Part shown: in pieces, positions 22,271 to 28,433 of the stretch
Numbering within the stretch: the stretch's first letter is position 1
Layout: each line of letters starts with the position of its first letter
Translations under genes and position numbers: made by a program
Source: Candidatus Aenigmatarchaeota archaeon
Lineage (GTDB): Archaea; Aenigmatarchaeota; Aenigmatarchaeia; GW2011-AR5
NCBI GenBank assembly: GCA_016180925.1
Contig: JACPAH010000013.1
Span: forward strand, 1 to 35,563
Direction: 5' to 3'
Length of the DNA stretch: 35,563 nucleotides
The notes under the pieces: model-generated
Told to the model about the DNA's origin: nothing
Seen by the model: only the letters and a program-made list of their open reading frames with translations
Databases searched by the model: none

Positions 22271-22447
22271 ATGACAGAATATGAAATGGAGAGAGGTATT
22301 GGAATCGGATTGTGCCAAAGAGGAGGGGCAATTATGCTCCAAATCTACGAAGATGGAAAACTCGTCAGTGATGTTCCAATAAATGACCCCGCCACAGATG
22401 TCCAAAGAGCCATTTCTGAATACAGACGACAAAGGGTAGAGGGATAA
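22271..22447 (+). CDS. Small uncharacterised protein (58 aa)
   Basis: A 58-codon frame that begins on the base after the ferredoxin stop and ends two bases before the geranylgeranyl reductase start, so it fills an operon gap exactly. The sequence (MTEYEMERGIGIGLCQRGGA, then MLQIYEDGKLVSDVPINDP and a polar C-terminal helix) reads like a small beta-beta-alpha domain with a single Cys15. I recognise no family. Tight packing between two co-functional genes is the main evidence for it. It might be a small accessory or regulatory subunit of the reductase; that is only inference from position. Confidence 0.55.
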   Translation: MTEYEMERGIGIGLCQRGGAIMLQIYEDGKLVSDVPINDPATDVQRAISEYRRQRVEG

Positions 22448-22449
22448 AT

Positions 22450-23694
22450 ATGGTTTTGCAAAAGCTGATAAAAAACGAGTACGACGTTGTCGTGGTCGGC
22501 GCAGGCCCTGCCGGAAGCACGGCAGCCGAGAGGTGCGCGGAACACGGCCTCAGCGTGCTTCTCCTCGAGAAGAGGCAGGAGATAGGCGCGCCTGTCCGAT
22601 GCGGCGAGGGCGTCTCGGAGAAGAACATGGATGAGCTCGGGATGAAGCTGCCGAACCATGTGTGGAGGCAGCGCATCCTCGGGGCATACGTATACGCGCC
22701 CAACGGCAAGGAGATAAAAATCCGCGGCGAGAAGACGAATGGTTACATTCTTGAAAGAAAAGCTTTCGACAAGTGGCTGGCAGAGAACGCGGCAAAGAAA
22801 GGCGCCATGGTAGTGACAAAGGCCACAGTGCATGATTTGATAATCGAAAAAAGCGCGGATGCGCAGGGGAAAGAAGTCGTCACGGTGAAGGGCGTCAAGG
22901 CCAACATCGGTGGCGACGACTTTGAGATAAGGAGCAAGGTCGTGGTGGCAGCTGACGGCGTGGAGTCCATGACGCTGCGCAAGGCCGGCATCCGCAGCCA
23001 GAAAAAGCTGCATCTGGTGGACTCCGCGTTCCAGTATCTGATGACCAACATAAAGAACCGCGAGCCGGAGATGATAGAAATATGGCTGGGGGAGAAGATA
23101 ACGCCGAGAGGATACATATGGAACTTCCCGAAGGGGCAGGACTCCGGCAACGTCGGGATAGGTGTCGGCGGCATATGGTACGGGAAGACAGCGAAGGAGT
23201 TCCTTGATGAATGGATAGAGACACAGGACTGGCTGAAGGACGGAAAAATAGTTGAAACAGTGTGCGGCTGCGTTCCTGTAGGCGGCCTGTGGAAGGACAT
23301 GACAGGAAACGGCATACTCGGCGTGGGAGACGCCGTGAACATGGTCAACCCGATACACGGCGGCGGAATCGCGGAGAGCATATTCGGCGGCCGCATCGCA
23401 GGGGATATAATAGGATGGGCGATAAAGAAAGGCGACGTCTCGAAAAATACTCTTAACGTTTACAATGAAAGATGGGAGGCGGAGCGCGGGCAGAAGCTGA
23501 GGGAAGTGGAGCGCGTGAGGGAGATGTTCGAGAAGATGAGCGATGATGAGATGAATATACTTTCCGACGTCCTTTCCGGAGAAGACCTGGAGGACCTGGC
23601 AAGGGGCAAGAACGTCGTGAAGCTGGCGACGCTTTACACCAAATTCCAGGCCAAGCGCGCCGCGAGCAAGATAAAGTCCGCACTTGGTGTCTAG
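22450..23694 (+). CDS. Geranylgeranyl reductase (archaeal lipid saturation)
   Basis: An FAD enzyme that saturates the double bonds of geranylgeranyl chains in archaeal ether lipids. In 414 residues it has the Rossmann FAD motif GAGPAGS (17-23), ELE at the end of strand 2 (LLLEKR), the family signature PVRCGEG (48-54) containing the conserved Cys51 and the second FAD motif GVGDAVNMVNPIHGGGI (about 295-311). Residues YxWxFP (GYIWNFPKG) also match the family. Ferredoxin is a known electron donor for archaeal members, and a ferredoxin gene lies just upstream. GAGGG before ATG 22450 overlaps the end of the 58-aa gene. Confidence 0.93.
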   Translation: MVLQKLIKNEYDVVVVGAGPAGSTAAERCAEHGLSVLLLEKRQEIGAPVRCGEGVSEKNMDELGMKLPNHVWRQRILGAYVYAPNGKEIKIRGEKTNGYILERKAFDKWLAENAAKKGAMVVTKATVHDLIIEKSADAQGKEVVTVKGVKANIGGDDFEIRSKVVVAADGVESMTLRKAGIRSQKKLHLVDSAFQYLMTNIKNREPEMIEIWLGEKITPRGYIWNFPKGQDSGNVGIGVGGIWYGKTAKEFLDEWIETQDWLKDGKIVETVCGCVPVGGLWKDMTGNGILGVGDAVNMVNPIHGGGIAESIFGGRIAGDIIGWAIKKGDVSKNTLNVYNERWEAERGQKLREVERVREMFEKMSDDEMNILSDVLSGEDLEDLARGKNVVKLATLYTKFQAKRAASKIKSALGV

Positions 23695-24156
23695 ATGATT
23701 ATGACATTGAAAGCCGGCGACAGGGCACCCGGTTTCGAGCTGCCAGATGTCAATGGAAATAATGTGAAACTTTCTGATTTCCGAGGGCAGTATGTGGTGC
23801 TTTATTTCTACCCGAAAGACGACACGCCCGGCTGCACGACAGAAGCGTGTGAGTTCCAGAAGGATGAAAGGAAATTCGGGATGAAAGGCGTGAAGATAAT
23901 AGGCATAAGCGCCGACCCTCCTGAGAGCCACCGGAAGTTCATCGAGAAATACAAGCTGAGATTCACGCTCCTGTCGGACGAGGGCCACAAGGTCTGCGAG
24001 AAATACGGCGTATGGGTCGAGAAGAGCATGTACGGCAGGAAATACATGGGCATCGCCCGCACGACATTCGTCATCGGCAAAGACGGCACCATAAAGCGCG
24101 TCCATGAAAAGGTCAAGCCCGAGGGGCACAGCAGGGAAGTACTCGGAGAAGTTTAA
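23695..24156 (+). CDS. bcp: Peroxiredoxin, Bcp/PrxQ type
   Basis: A thioredoxin-fold peroxidase of 153 residues. Peroxidatic Cys47 lies in YPKDDTPGCTTEAC and is followed five residues later by Cys52, the atypical 2-Cys arrangement of Bcp/PrxQ. It reduces H2O2 and lipid hydroperoxides. The ATG follows the geranylgeranyl reductase stop directly (TAGATG), so it is the last gene of that operon; protection of lipids or of the flavoenzyme from peroxide is a plausible reason. ATG 23701 is an alternative start. It is distinct from the AhpE-like peroxiredoxin at 13847. Confidence 0.93.
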   Translation: MIMTLKAGDRAPGFELPDVNGNNVKLSDFRGQYVVLYFYPKDDTPGCTTEACEFQKDERKFGMKGVKIIGISADPPESHRKFIEKYKLRFTLLSDEGHKVCEKYGVWVEKSMYGRKYMGIARTTFVIGKDGTIKRVHEKVKPEGHSREVLGEV

Positions 24157-24180
24157 GTAGGTATCTGAAATACTTCCTGT

Positions 24181-24903
24181 ATGAAATTAAGAACAATCGC
24201 CATAACACCTATTTTGATAGCAGCGCTTTCGGGCGAAGGCCGTGCCAGTGACGTCGTCATCGGCACGAGGGGTCCTACAAGTTACCAGCTGGACCAGCGA
24301 GCTGCTTATTCACAAAACAGCGGAAGCCAAAGCCTGACATTAAACACTATTCCAAAATACTGGACAGGAAAAGAAAGCGGATTCTGGGCCGGCGCCAATA
24401 TTCCATACAAACACACAGAATCATCCAACGGCCTGGGGGATGTTACATTGTTCGGCGGACCCAGAGGAACTGTCAGCGCTGGAGGCGGCAATTTTCACTT
24501 TCTCTCGTATATAGGCGAGACACTTCCGACCGGGGGCTTGATGGGAAACAGCAGGTACGACACGAGGGTGGGCGTTCACGGGACATACCTGTCGGCAGGC
24601 AGGAGATTTGAGGCCGACATGACGGCAGAATACAGCATGACAGGCAAAGAAAGGCCGGACGAAATATTCGGAGGCGTCCTGGCCGGAGGCGGCGGCAAAA
24701 GGCTGAGAGGCGCCGCAGGATTCACAGGGCTCAGGAGAAAAGATGGCTATACGGCAGGACTGAGAGGGGTTGCAAGGCTCACCCCTCCGAGAGACAACAG
24801 ATTTCACGTCGAGTTTGTCGGCGATGCCGCAGTAAAGGCCAAAAACATCAGAAAGTCAAGAAGCGCGGCCGTTTTCCTGAGGTATAACCTAGGCAAGCTG
24901 TGA
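24181..24903 (+). CDS. Exported beta-rich protein resembling an outer-membrane barrel
   Basis: A 240-residue protein with a signal peptide (MKLRTIAITPILIAALSGEG, cleavage probably near residue 22). The mature part is rich in Gly, Thr, Tyr and alternating polar/hydrophobic strands (GFWAGANIPYKH, NFHFLSYIGETLPTG, RFEADMTAEYSMTG, KDGYTAGLRGVARL), and ends with a hydrophobic strand, AAVFLRYNLGKL. The segment SSNGLGDVTLFGG recalls bacterial barrel transporters with an SGLGD turn. No hydrophobic transmembrane helix follows the signal. TTTAAGTA about 25 bases before the ATG suggests its own leaderless promoter. An archaeal surface-layer or cell-surface protein is the conservative alternative. Confidence 0.5.
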   Translation: MKLRTIAITPILIAALSGEGRASDVVIGTRGPTSYQLDQRAAYSQNSGSQSLTLNTIPKYWTGKESGFWAGANIPYKHTESSNGLGDVTLFGGPRGTVSAGGGNFHFLSYIGETLPTGGLMGNSRYDTRVGVHGTYLSAGRRFEADMTAEYSMTGKERPDEIFGGVLAGGGGKRLRGAAGFTGLRRKDGYTAGLRGVARLTPPRDNRFHVEFVGDAAVKAKNIRKSRSAAVFLRYNLGKL

Positions 24904-25223
24904 CATTATCAGCCAGCTTTTCCTGACCGCTCGGTTTATAAGTGTTTTCTTCAATTAAGATAATTCCCATTTAAATCCTCGACTCCAAGATAATTACTTA
25001 TGAAAACGCAACAGCCGTTCCGTTTAATTGCTCAAAGGACTGTCAATGACCACTGTCTAAAGACAGTGGCTTGTTCAAGTACAACAAGTTCATTGAGCAT
25101 CTCAGAATTCCACTCTACCACCATTTCAAAACGGTGGAATTCTGCAGATTTCAATCCTTTAGCATGTCGAAAAGCAGAGCTTTTCGGACATTCCGAAACA
25201 GAGATTTATGAGGTGTTTCAGAA
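24904..25223 (+). promoter_or_regulatory. Promoter and branched multi-hairpin leader of the PHP gene
   Basis: ATTTAAAT at 24969-24976 predicts transcription from about 25000. Pairings: outer stem GCT-AAAGGA (25030-25039, C33 bulged) with TCCTTTAGC (25155-25163). Inside it is a perfect three-way junction: TCAATGA/TCATTGA (25043-25049 with 25090-25096) holding CCACTGTCT/AGACAGTGG (25050-25069, loop AA) and CTTGTT/AACAAG (25070-25088). Then CAGAATTCCAC/GTGGAATTCTG (25103-25144). After the outer stem, TGTCGAAAAGC/GCTTTTCG-ACA (25165-25190) competes with TTTCGG/CCGAAA (25182-25198). GAGGTG at 25209-25214 serves ATG 25224. The first 65 bases of the gap hold nothing I recognise. Confidence 0.7.
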
Positions 25224-25227
25224 ATGA
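25000..25227 (+). CDS. Leader-spanning open frame before the PHP gene (doubtful as a protein)
   Basis: A 75-codon frame begins at an ATG placed about 27 bases after a TATA element, as for a leaderless message, crosses the whole branched leader without a stop, and ends at a TGA that overlaps the PHP start codon (ATGA, 25224-25227). The peptide begins MKTQQPFRLIAQRTVNDHC and is Ser/Thr-rich without any domain I recognise. Start and end positions both suggest translation coupled to the next gene, but the sequence constraint looks like RNA pairing rather than protein. The eS24 leader has the same arrangement. Confidence 0.3.
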   Translation: MKTQQPFRLIAQRTVNDHCLKTVACSSTTSSLSISEFHSTTISKRWNSADFNPLACRKAELFGHSETEIYEVFQK

Positions 25228-26054
25228 AGATGGAACTGCACTCCCACACGACGTACTCCCACGGGACGAAGGTCTATTATGACGGCATAAACTCGCCGGA
25301 GGAGATGGTGGAAGGCGCCGCGCTGAAAGGGCTTGATGCCATCGTGATTACAGACCACAACACGATGTTCGGCGCCGAGCAGGCGGCGAAATATGCGAAG
25401 AAATACGGCGTCATGGTGATAAAAGGCGAGGAGATAAGCACTTCCGGCGGCGACATAGTGGCTCTCGGAATAGAGGAAGTCATAAGACCCAGGATGAGCG
25501 CCGAGGAGACAGTCGACGAGATACATTCCCAGGGAGGGGTTGCCATTGGCGTCCACCCGTTCGCCATAAAGGAGATAGGCCTCGGGGAAAAAGCCGCTCT
25601 TTGCGACGCTGCCGAAGTCTTCAACTCCCTCAGCATAGACAGAATATCCAACCGCCGGGCCCACAAATTCGCCAAAAGGATGAAACTGAACATGGTAGCC
25701 GGAAGCGACGCCCACTGCAGGGAGATGCTGGGCAACGGAATGACCATCGTGGAGGCGGACAGCGAGGAAGGCGCGCTGAAGGCCATAAGAACCGGTAAAA
25801 CGGCGCTGCAGACCACACACACGCCCCTCAATGTCATAAAGGACCTTGCCATAAGGCGCCTGGTTATGTCATACGACTACACGCTGAAATACATAATGGA
25901 GAATTACAGCGGGCCCAAGAAGATGATGAGCAAGGCGATGCTCCCGATGGTGAAGCACTACCCCGGCAAAGTCAATTTACTGTTCAACCTGATGTCATAC
26001 ATATCTTTCGGCGGCGTGGTGTTCTACGGCATAAGCAAGAATATGGGGCGTTGA
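25224..26054 (+). CDS. PHP-domain metal-dependent phosphoesterase
   Basis: A PHP (polymerase and histidinol phosphatase) domain protein of 276 residues. Metal-binding motifs in order are HSHTTYSHG (His6, His8, His13), ITDHNT (Asp44, His45), KGEEIST, GVHPF and AGSDAHC. It probably hydrolyses a small phosphoester or a nucleotide. Residues from about 200 (THTPLNVIKDLAIRRLVMSY and onward) form a C-terminal helical part that ends with a hydrophobic stretch (LLFNLMSYISFGGVVFYGIS), which may attach the protein to the membrane. ATG 25224 follows GAGGTG. The elaborate leader in front suggests regulated translation. Confidence 0.87.
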   Translation: MKMELHSHTTYSHGTKVYYDGINSPEEMVEGAALKGLDAIVITDHNTMFGAEQAAKYAKKYGVMVIKGEEISTSGGDIVALGIEEVIRPRMSAEETVDEIHSQGGVAIGVHPFAIKEIGLGEKAALCDAAEVFNSLSIDRISNRRAHKFAKRMKLNMVAGSDAHCREMLGNGMTIVEADSEEGALKAIRTGKTALQTTHTPLNVIKDLAIRRLVMSYDYTLKYIMENYSGPKKMMSKAMLPMVKHYPGKVNLLFNLMSYISFGGVVFYGISKNMGR

Positions 26055-26089
26055 AAGACGCTTAAAAAATATTCTACAATAGCTTTCAG

Positions 26090-26425
26090 ATGACATACAT
26101 ACCAGGAATCTGCAACATCACCCCGGGCGGCAGGAGGAAGAGGCTTGCTGCCGGGATAGTATTCGCCGTGGTCTCCATTACATCTTACTTATATGCGCCG
26201 ACGTTCCTTACGGTAATACTGGTGTTCATAACATGCGTCCTTCTCATAGAATACGTCCAGAGCTTCTGTGTTTACAAGGGATTGTGGGGCATGCACGAGG
26301 ACGAAAACGGCGTGCATCACACGAACAGGCGCTTCGCAGGAGCCGACAGGAAGAAGTCATGGAAAATCATAATCATGGCTACGATAATCACCGCTATCGT
26401 AACCGCTGCCGCGTCATTTTTGTGA
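26090..26425 (+). CDS. Small membrane protein with three helices
   Basis: A 111-residue membrane protein. The N-terminus YIPGICNITPGGRRKRLAAG contains a Cys-Asn-Ile-x-Pro segment followed by a basic patch; hydrophobic helices lie at about 20-36, 38-58 and 92-111, with a charged loop between (KGLWGMHEDENGVHHTNRRF). The CNIxP...RxxR...G pattern occurs in a group of small conserved membrane proteins of unknown function in archaea and bacteria. It lies 35 bases after the PHP gene and could be in its operon. No function can be assigned. Confidence 0.65.
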   Translation: MTYIPGICNITPGGRRKRLAAGIVFAVVSITSYLYAPTFLTVILVFITCVLLIEYVQSFCVYKGLWGMHEDENGVHHTNRRFAGADRKKSWKIIIMATIITAIVTAAASFL

Positions 26426-26470
26426 CGCGCCCGGTTAAAGGCATTAATAATTATAAGCATTCTGAATAGC

Positions 26471-27235
26471 ATGGAAACGTCATCGATGCAGAAACAGGAG
26501 CAGTTCAACAAGCTCAAAGCCAATCTCGACAGGATAAAATACAAGGTGGCAGTTCTTTCCGGGAAGGGCGGCGTCGGGAAGACGACAATTGCCGTGAACA
26601 TAGCCGCGCTTCTCGCGAAGAAAGGCTACAAAGTCGGGCTCATGGATGCCGACATCGACTGCCCCAACGTGGGCAAGATGCTTGGCATCAAGGAAAACTT
26701 CCGTATTGAGGACGGCAGGCTCGTGCCGGTGGACAAATACGGGATGAAGATACTTTCAATGGCTTTCTTCCAGTCAGACGACGCGCCGACGATATGGCGC
26801 GGGCCCCTCATCCATTCCGCAATAATGCAGCTGGTGGAAAAATCCGACATGGGCGACCTGGACTACCTGATAATAGACATGGCTCCGGGAACTCATGACA
26901 GCACGCTCACAGTCTTCCAGTTCCTTGACGTGTCGGCCGCTATAGTGGTGACAACGCCGCAGCCTCTCGCCATCATGGACGCGAAGAAATCGTCCCTGGC
27001 GGCCAGGCATTTTGGGAAGCCCGTCGGCATCGTCGAAAACATGGCGGGGGATATGTTCGGCGCGGGCAAAGGCTTGGAACTGGCAAATGAGCTGAAGGCG
27101 CCTTTTCTGGGAAGCGTACCGATGTCAAAGGAAATGACGTCGGAAAATCCTATACCTGCCGTCCTTCGCAGCGAAGAAATAAAGGCTATGTTTGAAGAAA
27201 TAGCTGAAAACATGAAGGAAAAACTTCTGGAATAA
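26471..27235 (+). CDS. Mrp/NBP35-like P-loop ATPase lacking the CxxC
   Basis: A SIMIBI-class ATPase of the Mrp/ApbC/Nbp35 group, which carries Fe-S clusters to target proteins. In 254 residues it has the deviant Walker A SGKGGVGKTT (30-39), switch I MDADIDCPNVGKMLG, and the Walker B/switch II segment LIIDMAPGTHDSTLTV. Mrp proteins normally have a CxxC after VENM(S/A) that binds the bridging cluster; here that segment reads VENMAGDMFGAGKG with no cysteine. It may therefore work without a bridging cluster or have a different role, such as a ParA/MinD-like or assembly ATPase. An ATTATAAG element lies upstream of ATG 26471. Confidence 0.85.
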   Translation: METSSMQKQEQFNKLKANLDRIKYKVAVLSGKGGVGKTTIAVNIAALLAKKGYKVGLMDADIDCPNVGKMLGIKENFRIEDGRLVPVDKYGMKILSMAFFQSDDAPTIWRGPLIHSAIMQLVEKSDMGDLDYLIIDMAPGTHDSTLTVFQFLDVSAAIVVTTPQPLAIMDAKKSSLAARHFGKPVGIVENMAGDMFGAGKGLELANELKAPFLGSVPMSKEMTSENPIPAVLRSEEIKAMFEEIAENMKEKLLE

Positions 27236-27252
27236 AAACTATCTTCCAATGT

Positions 27253-27332
27253 ATATATTTTGTAGGTTAATAATGCTATTTTTAAGAGCCTATCCGCTAT
27301 CCTAATATATGCCTAGGGATATATTTTATAGG
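27253..27332 (+). promoter_or_regulatory. Repeated element in the promoter of the GNAT pair
   Basis: ATATATTTTGTAGG (27253-27266) and ATATATTTTATAGG (27319-27332) differ at one base. The palindrome CCTAGG lies at 27312-27317 between them, and CCTAATATAT (27301-27310) is a partial inverse copy. The second copy includes the GGTG ribosome site of the 53-aa gene. Repeated sites in front of a two-gene toxin-like unit suggest autoregulation. Confidence 0.4.
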
Positions 27333-27340
27333 TGCTTTTG

Positions 27341-27502
27341 ATGGCCAAGTTTATAAAATCAATGCCGAAACTATCTGACAACGAAGTGAAGTCTTTTCTC
27401 AGAGACTTGTCCATGCCTGAAAACATAACAGAGCCGGAAAAAAACCTTATCCATGAAGTAAGAAAGATGAGGAAGAGCATAGGCTCCCCAATAAAGCCGT
27501 AG
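27341..27502 (+). CDS. Small protein upstream of the GNAT gene, candidate antitoxin (53 aa)
   Basis: A 53-codon frame with GGTG eight bases before ATG 27341. The sequence MAKFIKSMPKLSDNEVKSFL continues with a charged helical region and ends MRKSIGSPIKP. It has no transmembrane or metal motif. The GNAT gene starts on the base after its stop codon, so the two are one unit. GNAT toxins of the TacT type are always paired with a small upstream antitoxin, usually RHH; this protein is about the right size, but I do not see a clear RHH strand. I infer an antitoxin role only from size and position. Confidence 0.5.
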   Translation: MAKFIKSMPKLSDNEVKSFLRDLSMPENITEPEKNLIHEVRKMRKSIGSPIKP

Positions 27503-28048
27503 GTGGTTAAGACGGCTGAAAAAATACCTTTTTCTGAGCTTTCACTGGTAAAACTTGAGGAACGTCATGAATTATCAAAATTTGACTGCATATTGAATGG
27601 TGAAGACAAGGAAGCACAGGAATTCCTGCAAACCACTGCCTTGAAATATCAAAATATGAATATGGCTGTGACCTATCTGTGCAGATATAAAAATGATATT
27701 GTAGGTTTCATAACGATATGCACAAATTCTGTGGAATTTGACTGGAAGCAAATTGAAAATTTGGACGAGAAAATAAGGCATAAAGAGGTGCCGGCACTAA
27801 AAATTGCATGGCTCGGGACACATAAAGATTTCAGAAAACGTGATATAGGAAAATTCATGGTTTTCAGCGCAGTGGATTTGGCTCTTCTTCTGTCATCTAC
27901 AATTGGCATCAGAATAATAACGCTTGACACTAGAGAAGACCTCATATCATATTATCAGAAATTAGGTTTCAGAATAATTAACAAGGAGACAAAAGAAAAG
28001 GAACATCCTGTGATGTATTTTGACTTGATGAAGGACAGCATTATTTAG
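27503..28048 (+). CDS. GNAT acetyltransferase, TacT-toxin-like
   Basis: A GCN5-related acetyltransferase of 181 residues. The N-terminal FDCILNGEDKEAQEFLQTTALKY, followed by VTYLCRYKNDIVGFITI, closely follows the layout of GNAT toxins (FDC-GN-LD-FL, then tyV-d-iVGf-tl). The acetyl-CoA loop is HKDFRKRDIGKFMV (107-120) and the C-terminal motif is YYQKLGFRII. Such toxins acetylate the amino group of charged tRNAs. The start appears to be GTG 27503, directly after the small upstream gene's stop, since no ATG follows for over 150 bases. Codon use is AT-rich relative to neighbours, in line with a mobile toxin-antitoxin cassette. Confidence 0.75.
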   Translation: MVKTAEKIPFSELSLVKLEERHELSKFDCILNGEDKEAQEFLQTTALKYQNMNMAVTYLCRYKNDIVGFITICTNSVEFDWKQIENLDEKIRHKEVPALKIAWLGTHKDFRKRDIGKFMVFSAVDLALLLSSTIGIRIITLDTREDLISYYQKLGFRIINKETKEKEHPVMYFDLMKDSII

Positions 28049-28059
28049 CGAAGAGAAGC

Positions 28060-28184
28060 TTATTTAACCATAAAATTTATTATAATGTAATATGAAAAAG
28101 ATACATACCATTGCCACCTCCAATTAAGCGTTGAGTCCATAGAAGCTATGGACAAACAAACTCGGCGCTTGGCAGGTGGAGGGT
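28060..28184 (+). promoter_or_regulatory. Leader with short peptide frame and ribosome-site-sequestering hairpin
   Basis: TATTTAA near 28060-28066 predicts transcription from about 28090. A nested hairpin follows: CCACCT (28114-28119) with AGGTGG (28174-28179), AAGCG (28126-28130) with CGCTT (28166-28170), and TCCATAG/CTATGGA (28136-28152, loop AAG). AGGTGG is the only ribosome site for the next gene, so the outer stem hides it. The hiding strand lies in the last codons of an 11-codon frame at 28092-28127, so translation of that frame would expose the site. Confidence 0.6.
28092..28127 (+). CDS. Candidate 11-residue leader peptide
   Basis: ATG 28092 lies at the predicted transcription start, about 28 bases after a TATA element, and opens MKKIHTIATSN followed by TAA. 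The codons for Ala-Thr-Ser contain CCACCTCC, which is complementary to the ribosome site of the next gene. The layout matches translational attenuation by a leader peptide, but it is inferred from sequence alone. Confidence 0.35.
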   Translation: MKKIHTIATSN

Positions 28185-28433
28185 TTGGAATTTGAAATAG
28201 AAAAAAGAAAAATAGCATGTAATGGATGCAAAGAAATCACAGATGACTTCAAAGCAATCTATTTGTCAGGGAAATCTGCAAAAAAGCACGGCGGAAAATT
28301 TGCAGGACTTTTTTGTAGAGAATGCAGGCGAATGCAAATTTGGGTAGAGAATGCAGGCGAATGCAAATTTGGAATTAACCGAAGCTCTTGCCGCAGCCGC
28401 ACGAGCTCTCGGCATTCGGGTTCTCTATCTTGA
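28185..28433 (+). CDS. Small zinc-ribbon protein with a duplicated, frameshifted 3' end
   Basis: The product begins (M)EFEIEKRKIACNGCKEITDDF and contains CNGC and, about 30 residues later, CREC, a zinc-ribbon pair. TTG 28185 is the likely start, with GGTG at 28175-28178 upstream; GTG 28176 is inside the ribosome site. The 3' end contains a 29-base tandem duplication. Without it the protein would end CRECRRMQIWN with a TAA overlapping the convergent HesB-fusion stop, as other convergent pairs in the window do. With it the frame runs on for some 20 residues and antisense into the neighbour. The ancestral protein is therefore about 60 residues. Confidence 0.55.
   Translation: MEFEIEKRKIACNGCKEITDDFKAIYLSGKSAKKHGGKFAGLFCRECRRMQIWVENAGECKFGINRSSCRSRTSSRHSGSLS
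28315..28372. repeat. 29-bp perfect tandem duplication
   Basis: 28315-28343 and 28344-28372 are identical; each begins GTAGAGAATGCAGG and ends CAAATTTGG. The copy number shifts the frame of the zinc-ribbon gene. The length is the same as that of the duplication at 34128. Confidence 0.95.

Noticed and set aside
24904-25223. A transposon remnant or MITE
   Set aside because: No terminal inverted repeat pair with flanking target duplication is visible, and the similar regions at 5826, 8261, 18051 and 28060 do not share sequence with it beyond short CAAAG-type motifs.
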